DNA of 64,000 bases. Origin: UBA1930 sp943368475 (GTDB lineage: Bacteria > Bacteroidota > Bacteroidia > Chitinophagales > Chitinophagaceae). The notes under the pieces are model-generated. The model worked only from the letters and a program-made list of their open reading frames with translations. It ran no database searches and was not told where the DNA came from. The stretch covers positions 1 through 64,000 of the forward strand of contig CALRLF020000001.1 of NCBI GenBank assembly GCA_943368475.1. The letters are read 5' to 3'. Position 1 is the first letter of the stretch. Each line of letters opens with the position of its first letter. This document shows, in pieces, positions 51,696 to 59,574 of the stretch. A program made the position numbers and the translations under genes.

Positions 51696-51857
51696 ATGAA
51701 ATTCATTAATTATTTAGAAAAGATCACAGGTGTTGATGTATATGCATTAACCTCTTTCAGCATCTTTTTCCCTTTATTTATTATCATGGTTTTATGGGCA
51801 TGGAAAGCCGATAAAAAAATGATTGATGAAATCAATAATCTTCCATTAAAAAACTAA
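51696..51857 (+). CDS. ccoQ: Small cbb3 oxidase subunit CcoQ
   Basis: 53 residues in the gap between ccoNO and ccoP, 16 bases after the former and 5 before the latter. The sequence has one membrane helix (YALTSFSIFFPLFIIMVLWAW) followed by KADKKMIDEINNLPLKN. The position and the single helix ending in W-A-W-K-x-D-K match CcoQ. It stabilises the oxidase complex and is often missed by gene callers because of its size. Confidence 0.88.
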   Translation: MKFINYLEKITGVDVYALTSFSIFFPLFIIMVLWAWKADKKMIDEINNLPLKN

Positions 51858-51862
51858 AAATT

Positions 51863-53014
51863 ATGATAATGAAAAAACTATTATCAAATTGGAATAAATG
51901 GTCACTTTTTTTATTCTTACTGATTCCGTTTAATGTGTTTGCAGCTGGGCCACCTAAGCCTTCTGATATAAGCAATCCATTTGCACAGGTATTACTTGTT
52001 GTAATTATTGTGTTGGCTGTATGCATTGCAATATTGGCCAATGTTTTATTGGGTGCAGCTCAAATTAAAATGAAAAAAGAAAAAGCAGCAAAATTGCTAA
52101 GTATTGTTGTATTACTTGCTTTAAGTAATACTTCATTTGCACAAGAAGCAACAACTACAACCAAAAGCGATTTAATTAGCGGTATCTCATCTAATGGATT
52201 TTATGGTTTGCTGAGTGTCGTATTCTTAGAATTAATTATTTTGTTGGCATTGATTTACAATTTAAAGTTTATGCTACGTAAAGAAAAAGTAGCAATTCTC
52301 GAAACCGAGGGTGAAACTGAAATTGTACAAAAAGAAGCCACCAGTTTTTCAAAATGGTGGGATAATATTAACAAATTTAGACCAGTACAAGAAGAAGCAG
52401 CAATTGATTTGGGTCATGATTATGATGGTATAAGAGAATTAGACAATCGTTTACCACCATGGTGGTTATATGGATTTTATTTGTGTGTAATTTTTGCTGG
52501 TATTTATTTATGGCGTTACCATGTTGCACATTCTGCTCCACTTAGTAAAGAAGAATTAGCTATTGAGTTAAAAAAAGGAGAAGAAGATAAAGCTGCTTAC
52601 TTAAAAAATGCTGCAAATAATATTGATGAAACAACCGTAAAATATTTAACTGCAGAAGCTGATTTAGCAGCAGGCAAAAAAATATTTACTACTGTTTGTG
52701 CTGCCTGCCATTTAGCAGATGGTGGTGGATCAGTTGGACCAAACTTAGCCGATGAATATTGGATTCATGGTGGAAGTATTCAAGACATATTTAAAACCTT
52801 AAAATATGGTTGGGTTGAAAAAGGTATGAAGAGCTGGAAAGATGATTACACCCCAATGCAAATTGCTCAAATTTCAAGCTTTGTAAAAAGCTTACAAGGC
52901 ACCAAACCTGCAAAAGCAAAAGAACCACAAGGAACAATATATACTGATACAGGAAGTAGTAGTTCAGATTCAACAAAAGCAAAAGTTGATTCTGCTATAA
53001 CAAAGGCAAAATAA
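51863..53014 (+). CDS. ccoP: cbb3 oxidase subunit CcoP, single heme c
   Basis: 383 residues from ATG 51863 (an ATG two codons later is also possible). N-terminal signal-like segment, then two or three further membrane segments (VLLVVIIVLAVCIAILANVLLG, LLSVVFLELIILLALIYNL). The CcoP core follows: NRLPPWWLYGFYLCVIFAGIYLWRYHV, and one cytochrome c site VCAACHLADGGGSVGPNLADEYW (about residues 281-303). A later GMKSWKDDYTPMQI supplies the axial Met. Proteobacterial CcoP has two heme sites; only one CxxCH is present here. The C-terminal tail is low-complexity (Lys, Ser, Thr). Confidence 0.92.
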   Translation: MIMKKLLSNWNKWSLFLFLLIPFNVFAAGPPKPSDISNPFAQVLLVVIIVLAVCIAILANVLLGAAQIKMKKEKAAKLLSIVVLLALSNTSFAQEATTTTKSDLISGISSNGFYGLLSVVFLELIILLALIYNLKFMLRKEKVAILETEGETEIVQKEATSFSKWWDNINKFRPVQEEAAIDLGHDYDGIRELDNRLPPWWLYGFYLCVIFAGIYLWRYHVAHSAPLSKEELAIELKKGEEDKAAYLKNAANNIDETTVKYLTAEADLAAGKKIFTTVCAACHLADGGGSVGPNLADEYWIHGGSIQDIFKTLKYGWVEKGMKSWKDDYTPMQIAQISSFVKSLQGTKPAKAKEPQGTIYTDTGSSSSDSTKAKVDSAITKAK

Positions 53015-53020
53015 ATCACT

Positions 53021-53045
53021 AAACCACGCCTTTGGCGTGGTTTTA
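53021..53045 (+). terminator. Intrinsic terminator between ccoP and ccoG
   Basis: AAACCACGCC-ttt-GGCGTGGTTTT, a perfect 9-10 bp stem with a three-base loop and T run, 6 bases after the ccoP stop. It would reduce transcription of ccoG, ccoH and the SafE-like gene relative to the structural genes. Confidence 0.85.
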
Positions 53046-53057
53046 AATTCAAGTACC

Positions 53058-54476
53058 ATGATTTCTAATTTTGAACATATTAATGAGCCTACGACAGAAG
53101 AGTTTAGAGATCGAATTGCCACTGTTGATGAAAGTGGTAAACGAAAATGGATTTATGCTTATAAACCCAAAGGCAAATTTTACAACATACGTTCAATTTT
53201 AAGCTACCTGTATTTTATAGTTTTTTTTGGCTTGCCTTTTATTCATATCGACGGAAGACCATTATTTTTATTCAATGTCCCCCAGGCTAAGTTTATCATT
53301 TTTAGTAAAGTGTTTTGGCCACAAGATTTTTTCATCTTTGGCTTAACCATGATTACGTTTATTTTCTTTATTATTTTATTTACAGCAGCTTTTGGCAGGT
53401 TATTTTGTGGCTGGGCATGCCCCCAAACCAACTTTATGGAAATGATGTTTCGTAAAGTAGAATTTTGGGCTTTGGGAGATGGCCCTGCACAAAGGCAACT
53501 AAAAAATACCCCTTGGACAAGCAAGAAAATTTATAAAGTAGCTTTAAAACATGTATTGTTTTATTTGTTGTCTTTTATAATTGCAAATTTTTTTTTAGCC
53601 TACATTATCGGCATTAAAGAACTGGAAAAAATAATAGTAGAACCAGTTACTCAACATGTAGTTGGCTTTGCGTCAATACTGGTATTTAGTGGTGTATTTT
53701 ATGCAGTATATGCTTTTTTTAGAGAACAAGCTTGTACAGTTGTTTGTCCTTATGGCCGTTTACAAAGTGTATTATTAGATAAAAACTCAATGATTGTAGC
53801 TTATGATTACAAACGTGGAGAACCTAGAGGTCAAGCTAAAAAAACTCATGCTGAAAATTTGGGCGATTGTATCGATTGTTTTCAATGTGTAAAAGTTTGC
53901 CCAACAGGTATTGATATTAGAAATGGTGTACAAATGGAGTGTGTTGGTTGTACAGCTTGTATAGATGCCTGCGATACTGTAATGGAAAAAATTGGCAAAC
54001 CAAAAGGTTTGGTTCGTTATGCTTCTGAAAACTCAATTGCCAGTGGAGAGCCTTTGCATTACACAACCAGAATGAAAGTTTATACCGGATTATGTTTATT
54101 GGTGTTGTCTATTTTATCTGTAATTCTATTCACAAGAAAAGATGTAACAGCAACCATAATGCGTACACCTGGCATTTTATATCAGGAAAAAGGAACGGAT
54201 AGCATCTCTAATTTATACAACATTAAAGTAGTTAATAAAACTGTAAAAGATATTCCTTTAACTATTCAATTAGAAGGCATAGCTGGAAGTGTTCAGGTTA
54301 TTGGTCGTCCGTTTATAGAAGTTGTAAAAGAAGGTCAGGGAGCAGGCTCATTTTTTGTGATACTTCCCAAAAAATTAATTACCGATAGAAAAACAGAATT
54401 GAAATTGGTTCTATACAAAGGCAGTAAAAAAATTGCCACCGTGAAAACAAATTTTTTAGGCCCAGTGCCAGAATAA
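53058..54476 (+). CDS. ccoG: cbb3 accessory iron-sulfur protein CcoG/FixG
   Basis: 472 residues from ATG 53058; the frame extends to 53037 but that part is the terminator. Membrane segments begin near residue 38. The cysteine motif GRLFCGWACPQTNFMEM lies near residue 118. Two ferredoxin-like cluster motifs follow: CIDCFQCVKVCPTGIDIRNG and CVGCTACIDACDTVMEKIG (residues about 275-315). A C-terminal Ig-like region follows the last helix. CcoG is a membrane cupric reductase or electron-transfer protein that assists copper delivery to cbb3 oxidase. Next gene: ccoH, after 31 bases. Confidence 0.93.
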   Translation: MISNFEHINEPTTEEFRDRIATVDESGKRKWIYAYKPKGKFYNIRSILSYLYFIVFFGLPFIHIDGRPLFLFNVPQAKFIIFSKVFWPQDFFIFGLTMITFIFFIILFTAAFGRLFCGWACPQTNFMEMMFRKVEFWALGDGPAQRQLKNTPWTSKKIYKVALKHVLFYLLSFIIANFFLAYIIGIKELEKIIVEPVTQHVVGFASILVFSGVFYAVYAFFREQACTVVCPYGRLQSVLLDKNSMIVAYDYKRGEPRGQAKKTHAENLGDCIDCFQCVKVCPTGIDIRNGVQMECVGCTACIDACDTVMEKIGKPKGLVRYASENSIASGEPLHYTTRMKVYTGLCLLVLSILSVILFTRKDVTATIMRTPGILYQEKGTDSISNLYNIKVVNKTVKDIPLTIQLEGIAGSVQVIGRPFIEVVKEGQGAGSFFVILPKKLITDRKTELKLVLYKGSKKIATVKTNFLGPVPE

Positions 54477-54507
54477 ATAATTCAATAAATCATTTAAATT
54501 AAATACA

Positions 54508-54942
54508 ATGAGTTGGGGAAATAAATTGGTTGTTGCATTTGTACTTTTTGCAGCATTAATAGGCACTTTGGTGTACAAAAGTGTTCACTCTACGTTTGAT
54601 TTGGTAAGTAAAGATTATTATAAAGATGAGCTTCGATATCAAGATAAAATTGATGCTCAAAAAAATGCTGCTAAGTTTAGTGAAGTAGCTGTTACACAAT
54701 CTACAGAATTAGTAAATATCAATTTCCCTAAAGAACTTACAGGAAAAAATGTAGAAGGTGAAGCTTGGTTTTATTGCAGCACTGATGCTAGTAAAGACAA
54801 AAAAGTTAAAATAATTGTTAATGATAAAGCGGAATTAGTTATTCCTAAAAATCAACTTGCTAAAGCAATTTATCAGGTAAAAATTAGTTGGAAAATAGAT
54901 AACGATAATTACTACTCAGAAAAAAATATTACCATTCACTAA
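54508..54942 (+). CDS. ccoH: cbb3 assembly protein CcoH/FixH
   Basis: 144 residues. One N-terminal membrane anchor (LVVAFVLFAALIGTLVYKSVH) is followed by the FixH phrase DLVSKDYYKDELRYQDKIDAQKNAAKF and a beta-rich periplasmic domain. The length and the YYKDELRYQ motif match FixH. It interacts with the oxidase subunits during assembly. Its stop codon overlaps the start of the next gene (TAATG), so the two are translationally coupled. Confidence 0.9.
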   Translation: MSWGNKLVVAFVLFAALIGTLVYKSVHSTFDLVSKDYYKDELRYQDKIDAQKNAAKFSEVAVTQSTELVNINFPKELTGKNVEGEAWFYCSTDASKDKKVKIIVNDKAELVIPKNQLAKAIYQVKISWKIDNDNYYSEKNITIH

Positions 54943-55649
54943 TGCTTTGGGAAATCTTCATATCAGGTATTGGCTTAGGCTTAATCAGCAGCTTTCACTG
55001 TATGGGCATGTGTGGTCCATTGGTATTTGCATTGCCACTTCAGCATTTCCCAGCATCTAAAAGATTATTAGGTGCTACCATATATCATTTGGGTAGGGTA
55101 TTAACGTATACTGCTTTAGGTGTGTTTTTTGGTTTTGTTGGTAAGCGTTTTTTTGTTGCTGGCTTTCAGCAAGTGTTCTCTGTTATTTTAGGTGTATTAA
55201 TTTTATTGATGCTGATTTCTTTTGTGCTGAATAAAAAGTTCTTACATTTTACCTTTATCGATAAATCTACCGCTAAAATTCAAGGCTTCATTATTAGGCA
55301 CATGCAACGCAAAAGCTTTGCTAGCCTTTTTTTGGTTGGTGCAGCCAATGGATTATTGCCATGTGGCATGGTATATTTTGCTATTGCTGGTTCTATGGCA
55401 ACTGGTAATGTTGAGGGTGGAAGTTTCTTTATGCTTGCATTTGGTTTAGGTACTTTACCTTTTATGGTTTTACTAACTCAATTTGGTTATGTTTTAAATA
55501 TTACTGCAAGAAATACCATGAAAAAAATGGTACCCTTTTTTATTGCAGGAATGGGTATTTTATTGATTTTGAGAGGATTAAATTTAGGCATTCCGTATGT
55601 GAGCCCACATTTTGACAATACAGCAGAAACAGCTGTTTCTTGCCATTAA
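54942..55649 (+). CDS. SafE-like (TauE/SafE, UreH-type) membrane protein of the cbb3 operon
   Basis: 235 residues with six membrane segments. The N-terminal motif SSFHCMGMCGPLVFALP and the central ANGLLPCGMVYFAIAGSMATG are characteristic of the SafE/UreH-type family that ends many cbb3 operons. The Cys/His/Met residues in HCMGMCGP could handle copper or another metal. A role in copper trafficking or oxidase maturation is plausible from context but not shown. It overlaps ccoH by one base. Confidence 0.88.
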   Translation: MLWEIFISGIGLGLISSFHCMGMCGPLVFALPLQHFPASKRLLGATIYHLGRVLTYTALGVFFGFVGKRFFVAGFQQVFSVILGVLILLMLISFVLNKKFLHFTFIDKSTAKIQGFIIRHMQRKSFASLFLVGAANGLLPCGMVYFAIAGSMATGNVEGGSFFMLAFGLGTLPFMVLLTQFGYVLNITARNTMKKMVPFFIAGMGILLILRGLNLGIPYVSPHFDNTAETAVSCH

Positions 55650-55820
55650 AACAGGCTTTTGTCATACAAGTGTCTATTAACAATTTGTTGTTAAACCGTT
55701 AGCATTTCTTTCAGTCTTTAATACAGATGTTTGCATTGTGAGAGTGAAAAGAGTAGAGCAAAAAACAAAAAAAGTTCTTTAAGATTTCTTTAGCATTTTA
55801 TTTATGTAAAAAATAAACTA

Positions 55821-55836
55821 TTGGCATCTTTATTGC
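55821..55836 (+). promoter_or_regulatory. Candidate sigma-54 promoter (-24/-12)
   Basis: TTGGCA (55821-55826) and TTGC (55833-55836) place GG and GC exactly ten bases apart, as in RpoN promoters. No gene follows; a strong terminator does, at 55902. The rest of the 296-base gap between the SafE-like gene and the VanZ-like gene shows nothing else. Confidence 0.4.
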
Positions 55837-55847
55837 GTTAATAGATA

Positions 55848-55932
55848 TATAACAAACAAGTTAAGTAGTAAATTTTCTCATAAGCAGTTAGTTTTGGTTG
55901 CGGTCCCGATTTCCATCGGGACCAATTTTTTT
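55848..55932 (+). ncRNA. Candidate small RNA between the cbb3 operon and the VanZ-like gene
   Basis: The predicted sigma-54 start (about 55848) and the terminator at 55902-55932 delimit about 85 bases without a plausible reading frame. Hypothesis only; it could also be the end of a long 3' UTR of the cbb3 operon. Confidence 0.3.
55902..55932 (+). terminator. Orphan intrinsic terminator
   Basis: GGTCCCGAT-ttcc-ATCGGGACC followed by AATTTTTTTT. It points rightward and lies 253 bases after the last + strand gene. Confidence 0.88.
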
Positions 55933-55945
55933 TATACTATTCCAA

Positions 55946-56323
55946 CTAACCTGAACTCTTCACTAAACGTTTCACTGCAAATACAAAAGCAGTTAAACAA
56001 CCAACTGTATCGGCAATAATATCCCCAATATCAAAAGATCTATTTGCAATGTAATCTCTTTGAATAAATTCTATGGCAATGCCATAGCCAATAAATAATG
56101 TTATCAGCACAAAAAAAATGATTCTTTTAATTTGTTTCGAGTAATGAACATTTTTAAATGGAAACATAAAACTGAGACATAATACCACAAACAAAAAAAT
56201 ATGTACTAGTTTATCTGCCTGATAAAATAAAGTATAAGGAATTGCTGCACCGGGCAACGTAAAAAGCCAAAACGTAATACACAACCAAATAACTCCTGGT
56301 ACAAACTTGAATGCAAATTTCAA
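55946..56323 (-). CDS. VanZ-like membrane protein
   Basis: 125 residues if started at the TTG at 56321-56323 (MKFAFKFVPGVIWLCITFW). The frame is open to an ATG at 56374, but a full-match -7 box (TATTTTTG, 56347-56340) lies between them. Four membrane segments carry the VanZ pattern: an acidic/histidine site QADKLVHIFLFVVLCLSFMF, then GYGIAIEFIQRDYIANRSFDIGDIIADTVGCLTAF. VanZ-like proteins are linked to low-level teicoplanin resistance in enterococci, but most have unknown roles. It stands alone. Confidence 0.82.
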   Translation of the reverse strand: MKFAFKFVPGVIWLCITFWLFTLPGAAIPYTLFYQADKLVHIFLFVVLCLSFMFPFKNVHYSKQIKRIIFFVLITLFIGYGIAIEFIQRDYIANRSFDIGDIIADTVGCLTAFVFAVKRLVKSSG

Positions 56324-56339
56324 CGTGAAAGATTTGTTG

Positions 56340-56347
56340 CAAAAATA
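56340..56347 (-). promoter_or_regulatory. -7 box of the VanZ-like gene
   Basis: TATTTTTG on the minus strand, a full match to TAnnTTTG. Transcription would start near 56334, 11 bases before the TTG start. A stem AAGGGAG/CTCCCTT immediately upstream overlaps it. Confidence 0.5.
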
Positions 56348-56462
56348 AGGGAGACATTGCTGCCTCCCTTCCATCTGAAAAACCCCGCTATTGATTAGCT
56401 ATTTAACTAGTGCGTTTGGTGTATTTACGAAATTTTACAAACATTGGTTTTAGGCAAACAAA

Positions 56463-56487
56463 AATGCCCTCGAACAATCGAAGGCAT
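56463..56487 (-). terminator. Intrinsic terminator of the sigma/anti-sigma operon
   Basis: On the minus strand AATGCCTTCGA-ttgt-TCGAGGGCATTTT, an 11 bp stem with one wobble, 22 bases after the anti-sigma stop codon. Confidence 0.85.
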
Positions 56488-56509
56488 TAGCAATATTTTT
56501 ATCCAACTA

Positions 56510-57346
56510 TTAACTACTCACATTTCCAATTACAAACAACTGGTCTAAATGTGGGTCTTTGCTGCCACCTTTATCTTCTAAGGTTATAGCAAATGCTTGT
56601 GCCTTTGGAATATTTTTAAGCTTACAAACACCATTACAATCTTCTAACAATCCAGCATCAACTGGCTTTCCATCTACCAATGCCCACAATTGGTATTGTT
56701 TGCCATCGGCGGCTTTTGGTAATTTGTTAGCTAATAAATACACATCTTTTGTGGTTTTGTCCCAAAATACTGTGGTTAAATTGCCTTCTTTACCAGGTAC
56801 ACCAGGCATTGGTACTTTAATCATGTTGGGATTGCTTACCACTTCCATGCTATTATATAAATCCAACATTTTGGTTTGATAAACCCTATTATCGGCAGTT
56901 ATACTGTTATTTTCTTTTAATAAGGATAAGTAACTGTTGTTTACGTTTTTGTATTGATTGTATAAATAAAAATTTAATGCTGCACTTACCACCAATAATA
57001 TTACAGAAGCAGCAGCCATATATTTTAATCTTGAGCCAATACCAATAACAGGTGTTGTAGATGATGTATTGGCTTGCATGGAAACAACTGGAGCATTTGC
57101 TTCTTTAATTGGTTCAGCAAATTCATCTTTAAGAGCATAGAACAATTTAGCTTTAACATTAGCAGGTGGTGGTACAGCATTGGCAAGGGCAGCCTGCTCC
57201 AAAGAAGCTTCAAAGCTTTCAATAGCCTGCTTAATTTCAGGATATTGCTGGCTAAGCTGCAACAACTCTGCTGCTTCCTGTTCATTGGCCATGCCAAAAA
57301 CATAGCTTTCAATGATGCCACTTTGTATGTAATCCTGTACGTTCAC
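56510..57346 (-). CDS. Anti-sigma factor (RskA-like)
   Basis: 278 residues. An N-terminal anti-sigma (zinc-finger-like, without the HxxxCxxC set) segment is IESYVFGMANEQEAAELLQLSQQYPEIKQAI. One membrane helix lies near residues 108-128 (YMAAASVILLVVSAALNFYLY). The periplasmic RskA-type domain includes NLTTVFWDKTTKDVYLLANKLPKAADGKQYQLWALVDGKPVDAG and FAITLEDKGGSKDPHLDQLFVIG. It begins one base after the stop of the sigma gene and so is cotranscribed. It probably holds the ECF sigma factor at the membrane until a signal releases it. Confidence 0.88.
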   Translation of the reverse strand: MNVQDYIQSGIIESYVFGMANEQEAAELLQLSQQYPEIKQAIESFEASLEQAALANAVPPPANVKAKLFYALKDEFAEPIKEANAPVVSMQANTSSTTPVIGIGSRLKYMAAASVILLVVSAALNFYLYNQYKNVNNSYLSLLKENNSITADNRVYQTKMLDLYNSMEVVSNPNMIKVPMPGVPGKEGNLTTVFWDKTTKDVYLLANKLPKAADGKQYQLWALVDGKPVDAGLLEDCNGVCKLKNIPKAQAFAITLEDKGGSKDPHLDQLFVIGNVSS

Positions 57347-57347
57347 T

Positions 57348-57890
57348 TTATGCTTTAATTTGTTGTCTTAATTGTGTTAATGCGGTTCGTAGCCTAGTTT
57401 TTACAGTTCCTAAAGGTATATCTAACATTTTAGAAATTTCATCTTGTGTGTATCCCTGAAAATAAGAAAGCTCTATTAAAGTTCTATATTCTTCCTTTAA
57501 GGTGTACACTATTTTTTTAAGCCCTATCGAATCTGTGTTTGTTTGAACAGTGCCTGCTGCAGCAAAATTATTCTCGGTTAATTCATTGTTTTGCTTGCTG
57601 TTTTGAAATGCCTTACTCCGCACAGTATCAATAGCAGCATTTCTGGCAATATTCATCATCCAAGTAAATAATCTTCCTTTGGTATCGTCGTAAGTTTCAA
57701 TTTGTTTCCAAATTTTTACAAATACGTCTTGCAAAGTATCTGCTGCAATAGTTTCATCGTTCACAACATTAAACACAACAGTATATAATGCCGATGAATA
57801 ATTATCGTACAAATAGCTGAAAGACGATTGTTGACGTTGTTTTAGCAACATCACAAGCTCTTGTTCGCTGTATTTATTTACTGCTTGCAA
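57348..57890 (-). CDS. ECF sigma factor (sigma-70 family)
   Basis: 180 residues. Region 2 is FSYLYDNYSSALYTVVFNVVNDETIAADTLQDVFVKIWKQI...RLFTWMMNIARNAAIDTVRSK. Region 4 is YRTLIELSYFQGYTQDEISKMLDIPLGTVKTRLRTALTQLRQ. Region 3 is absent, as in all ECF factors. The pairing with an RskA-like anti-sigma factor suggests an SigK-type group. Its regulon cannot be read here; no similar promoter is evident in front of it. It is followed immediately by the anti-sigma gene. Confidence 0.93.
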   Translation of the reverse strand: MQAVNKYSEQELVMLLKQRQQSSFSYLYDNYSSALYTVVFNVVNDETIAADTLQDVFVKIWKQIETYDDTKGRLFTWMMNIARNAAIDTVRSKAFQNSKQNNELTENNFAAAGTVQTNTDSIGLKKIVYTLKEEYRTLIELSYFQGYTQDEISKMLDIPLGTVKTRLRTALTQLRQQIKA

Positions 57891-57971
57891 TAGCGGTTAT
57901 TAAAAATGTTAAACAGATGGTTGATAATATTTACGAAGAAACAATCAACATGGTTTTTGGTTCGCAAAAAA

Positions 57972-58349
57972 TTATGCAACTAAAGATGCATAAGCAGCAC
58001 TATCCATCAATGCTTCCACATCTGCTGGGTTATTTACAGTCATTTTAATCATCCAACCTTCGCCATATGGGTCGTTATTTACCAATTCTGGGGCTTTTTC
58101 TAATCCTGCATTTACTTCAGTTACAGTTCCTGCAACTGGTAAAAACAAATCACTTACTGTTTTTACAGCTTCTACTGTTCCAAAAACTTCTTCTGCCTGT
58201 AATGGTTTGCCAACTGTATTAATATCTACATATACAATATCACCCAATTCGCCTTGAGCAAATTCAGTAATACCAATTGTAGCAACGTTGCCTTCAAGGC
58301 TAATCCATTCGTGGTCTTTTGTGTAACGTAAGTTGGAAGGAAAGTTCAT
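57972..58349 (-). CDS. gcvH: Glycine cleavage system H protein
   Basis: 125 residues, full length. The lipoyl-lysine lies in VFGTVEAVKTVSDLFLPVAGTV (Lys near residue 63). Flanking family sequence is LRYTKDHEWISLEGNVATIGITEFAQGELGDIVYVD and NDPYGEGWMIKMTVNNPADVEALMD. H protein carries the aminomethyl group between the P, T and L proteins. None of the partner genes is in the window. It lies 51 bases downstream of the cyclophilin gene. Confidence 0.96.
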   Translation of the reverse strand: MNFPSNLRYTKDHEWISLEGNVATIGITEFAQGELGDIVYVDINTVGKPLQAEEVFGTVEAVKTVSDLFLPVAGTVTEVNAGLEKAPELVNNDPYGEGWMIKMTVNNPADVEALMDSAAYASLVA

Positions 58350-58400
58350 TGTGTTTTATTTTTAATGAGCAAATATGAAATAATTTTTAGAGTAACCATA

Positions 58401-59129
58401 TTAATTCAACAACCTTATTTTCATCACTACATTTTTAAGTGGTCTATCTCCAGGTTTGGTTTGCACAGCAGCAATTTTATCGATTACATTCAGTCCACTG
58501 ATTACTTCTCCAAACACCGTATAGTTTTGATCTAAAAAAGGGTAGCCACCAATCCGTTGATAAATTTCTTTTTGTTGCTTACTGTATTTAAACTTAGGGT
58601 TATTTTGTTGTATGTTAGGTTCGTACTGTTGTTTTAATTGTGTAGTATCAACTTTATTGCCATGTACAATGTAAAATTGGCAATTGCTGCTTGCTTTTTC
58701 AGGGTTGCCATCTCCGGCAGCAGCCAATGCTCCTTTTTTATGAAATGCATACGGTTTAAACTCAGCAGGCACTCTTTCTCCAGGAGCTGAACCAGCACCA
58801 AGCATAGCTGCATCATCAGCATTTTTACTGGTTGGGTCGCCACCTTGAATCATGAAGTTTTTAATTACACGATGAAACAATAAACTATCGTAAAATTTTT
58901 GTTGCACCAGTTTAATAAAATTATCACGGTGTTTTGGGGTAGAATCGTATAAACGTGCAATCATTACACCATATTCGGTAGTAATTTCTACCAATTTTTC
59001 TTTTGAAGCAACAGATTTTTGTACAGTGGTTTGTGTTGCTGATTTTTTTGCAGCTACTGTAGTTTTTTTAACCTGTGCATTTGCCACAATTGTAAGCAGT
59101 AAGAATATGCCAAATAAAATACGTTTCAT
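58401..59129 (-). CDS. Exported cyclophilin-type peptidyl-prolyl isomerase
   Basis: 242 residues with a signal peptide (MKRILFGIFLLLTIVANAQ) and a short Lys/Thr/Ala-rich linker. The cyclophilin core follows: TPKHRDNFIKLVQQKFYDSLLFHRVIKNFMIQGGDP, KGALAAAGDGNPEKASSNCQFYIVHG and the late YTVFGEVISGLNVIDKIAAVQT. The FHRVI and QGGD segments hold the catalytic arginine and glutamine. It probably folds periplasmic or outer membrane proteins. It is 28 bases after a small hypothetical gene and may be cotranscribed with it. Confidence 0.93.
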   Translation of the reverse strand: MKRILFGIFLLLTIVANAQVKKTTVAAKKSATQTTVQKSVASKEKLVEITTEYGVMIARLYDSTPKHRDNFIKLVQQKFYDSLLFHRVIKNFMIQGGDPTSKNADDAAMLGAGSAPGERVPAEFKPYAFHKKGALAAAGDGNPEKASSNCQFYIVHGNKVDTTQLKQQYEPNIQQNNPKFKYSKQQKEIYQRIGGYPFLDQNYTVFGEVISGLNVIDKIAAVQTKPGDRPLKNVVMKIRLLN

Positions 59130-59157
59130 GAATGATTATTTTATCACATCTAAAAAA

Positions 59158-59502
59158 TTAAAACCCTTGTTGGTCAAAGTAAAGCAGAATATGGTCTTTC
59201 AAAAAATTTTCTTGCCCAGGCAAATCGTAACCTGGCATTTCTTTCACTTGTTTAAAATGTGGCCAATTGTCGGGATCCTTACCTTCTAAAATAAAATAGC
59301 CACTGGGCTGCAGTAAAGTACAAACAGCCACATGCATTAAATCTTGCTTTTGTTCTTTAGAAATTTTTTCGGCTTCAAAGCCAGTTTCCTGCAACCCTAT
59401 TAAAAATAAAATGGCTTCTACATCGGGCTTTTTGCCAAATCGTTCTACCAATTTGGCTTCCAAGTTCCACCAGCGTTGTTGTAAATCGTCGTTTGCAAAC
59501 AT
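59158..59502 (-). CDS. Hypothetical protein conserved in Bacteroidota
   Basis: 114 residues, soluble, no signal peptide. It opens with MFANDDLQQRWWNLEAKLVERFGKKPDVEAILFLIGLQETG and ends with GYDLPGQENFLKDHILLYFDQQGF. A WPHFKQVKEMPGYDLP phrase and the RWWNLEAKL helix look strongly conserved, but I know no functional assignment. It sits upstream of the cyclophilin gene and divergent from serS. Its start is the first ATG, and no other is near. Confidence 0.72.
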   Translation of the reverse strand: MFANDDLQQRWWNLEAKLVERFGKKPDVEAILFLIGLQETGFEAEKISKEQKQDLMHVAVCTLLQPSGYFILEGKDPDNWPHFKQVKEMPGYDLPGQENFLKDHILLYFDQQGF

Positions 59503-59551
59503 GCAGCAAAAGTAAAGTTTTATTGTATAACCCCTTAAACTGCTCTATTGT

Positions 59552-59559
59552 TATATTTG
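59552..59559 (+). promoter_or_regulatory. -7 box of serS
   Basis: TATATTTG, a full match to TAnnTTTG, 15 bases before the ATG at 59575. The nearest upstream TTG is at 26-base spacing, slightly long. Confidence 0.5.
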
Positions 59560-59574
59560 CCCAAATTTTAAGTG

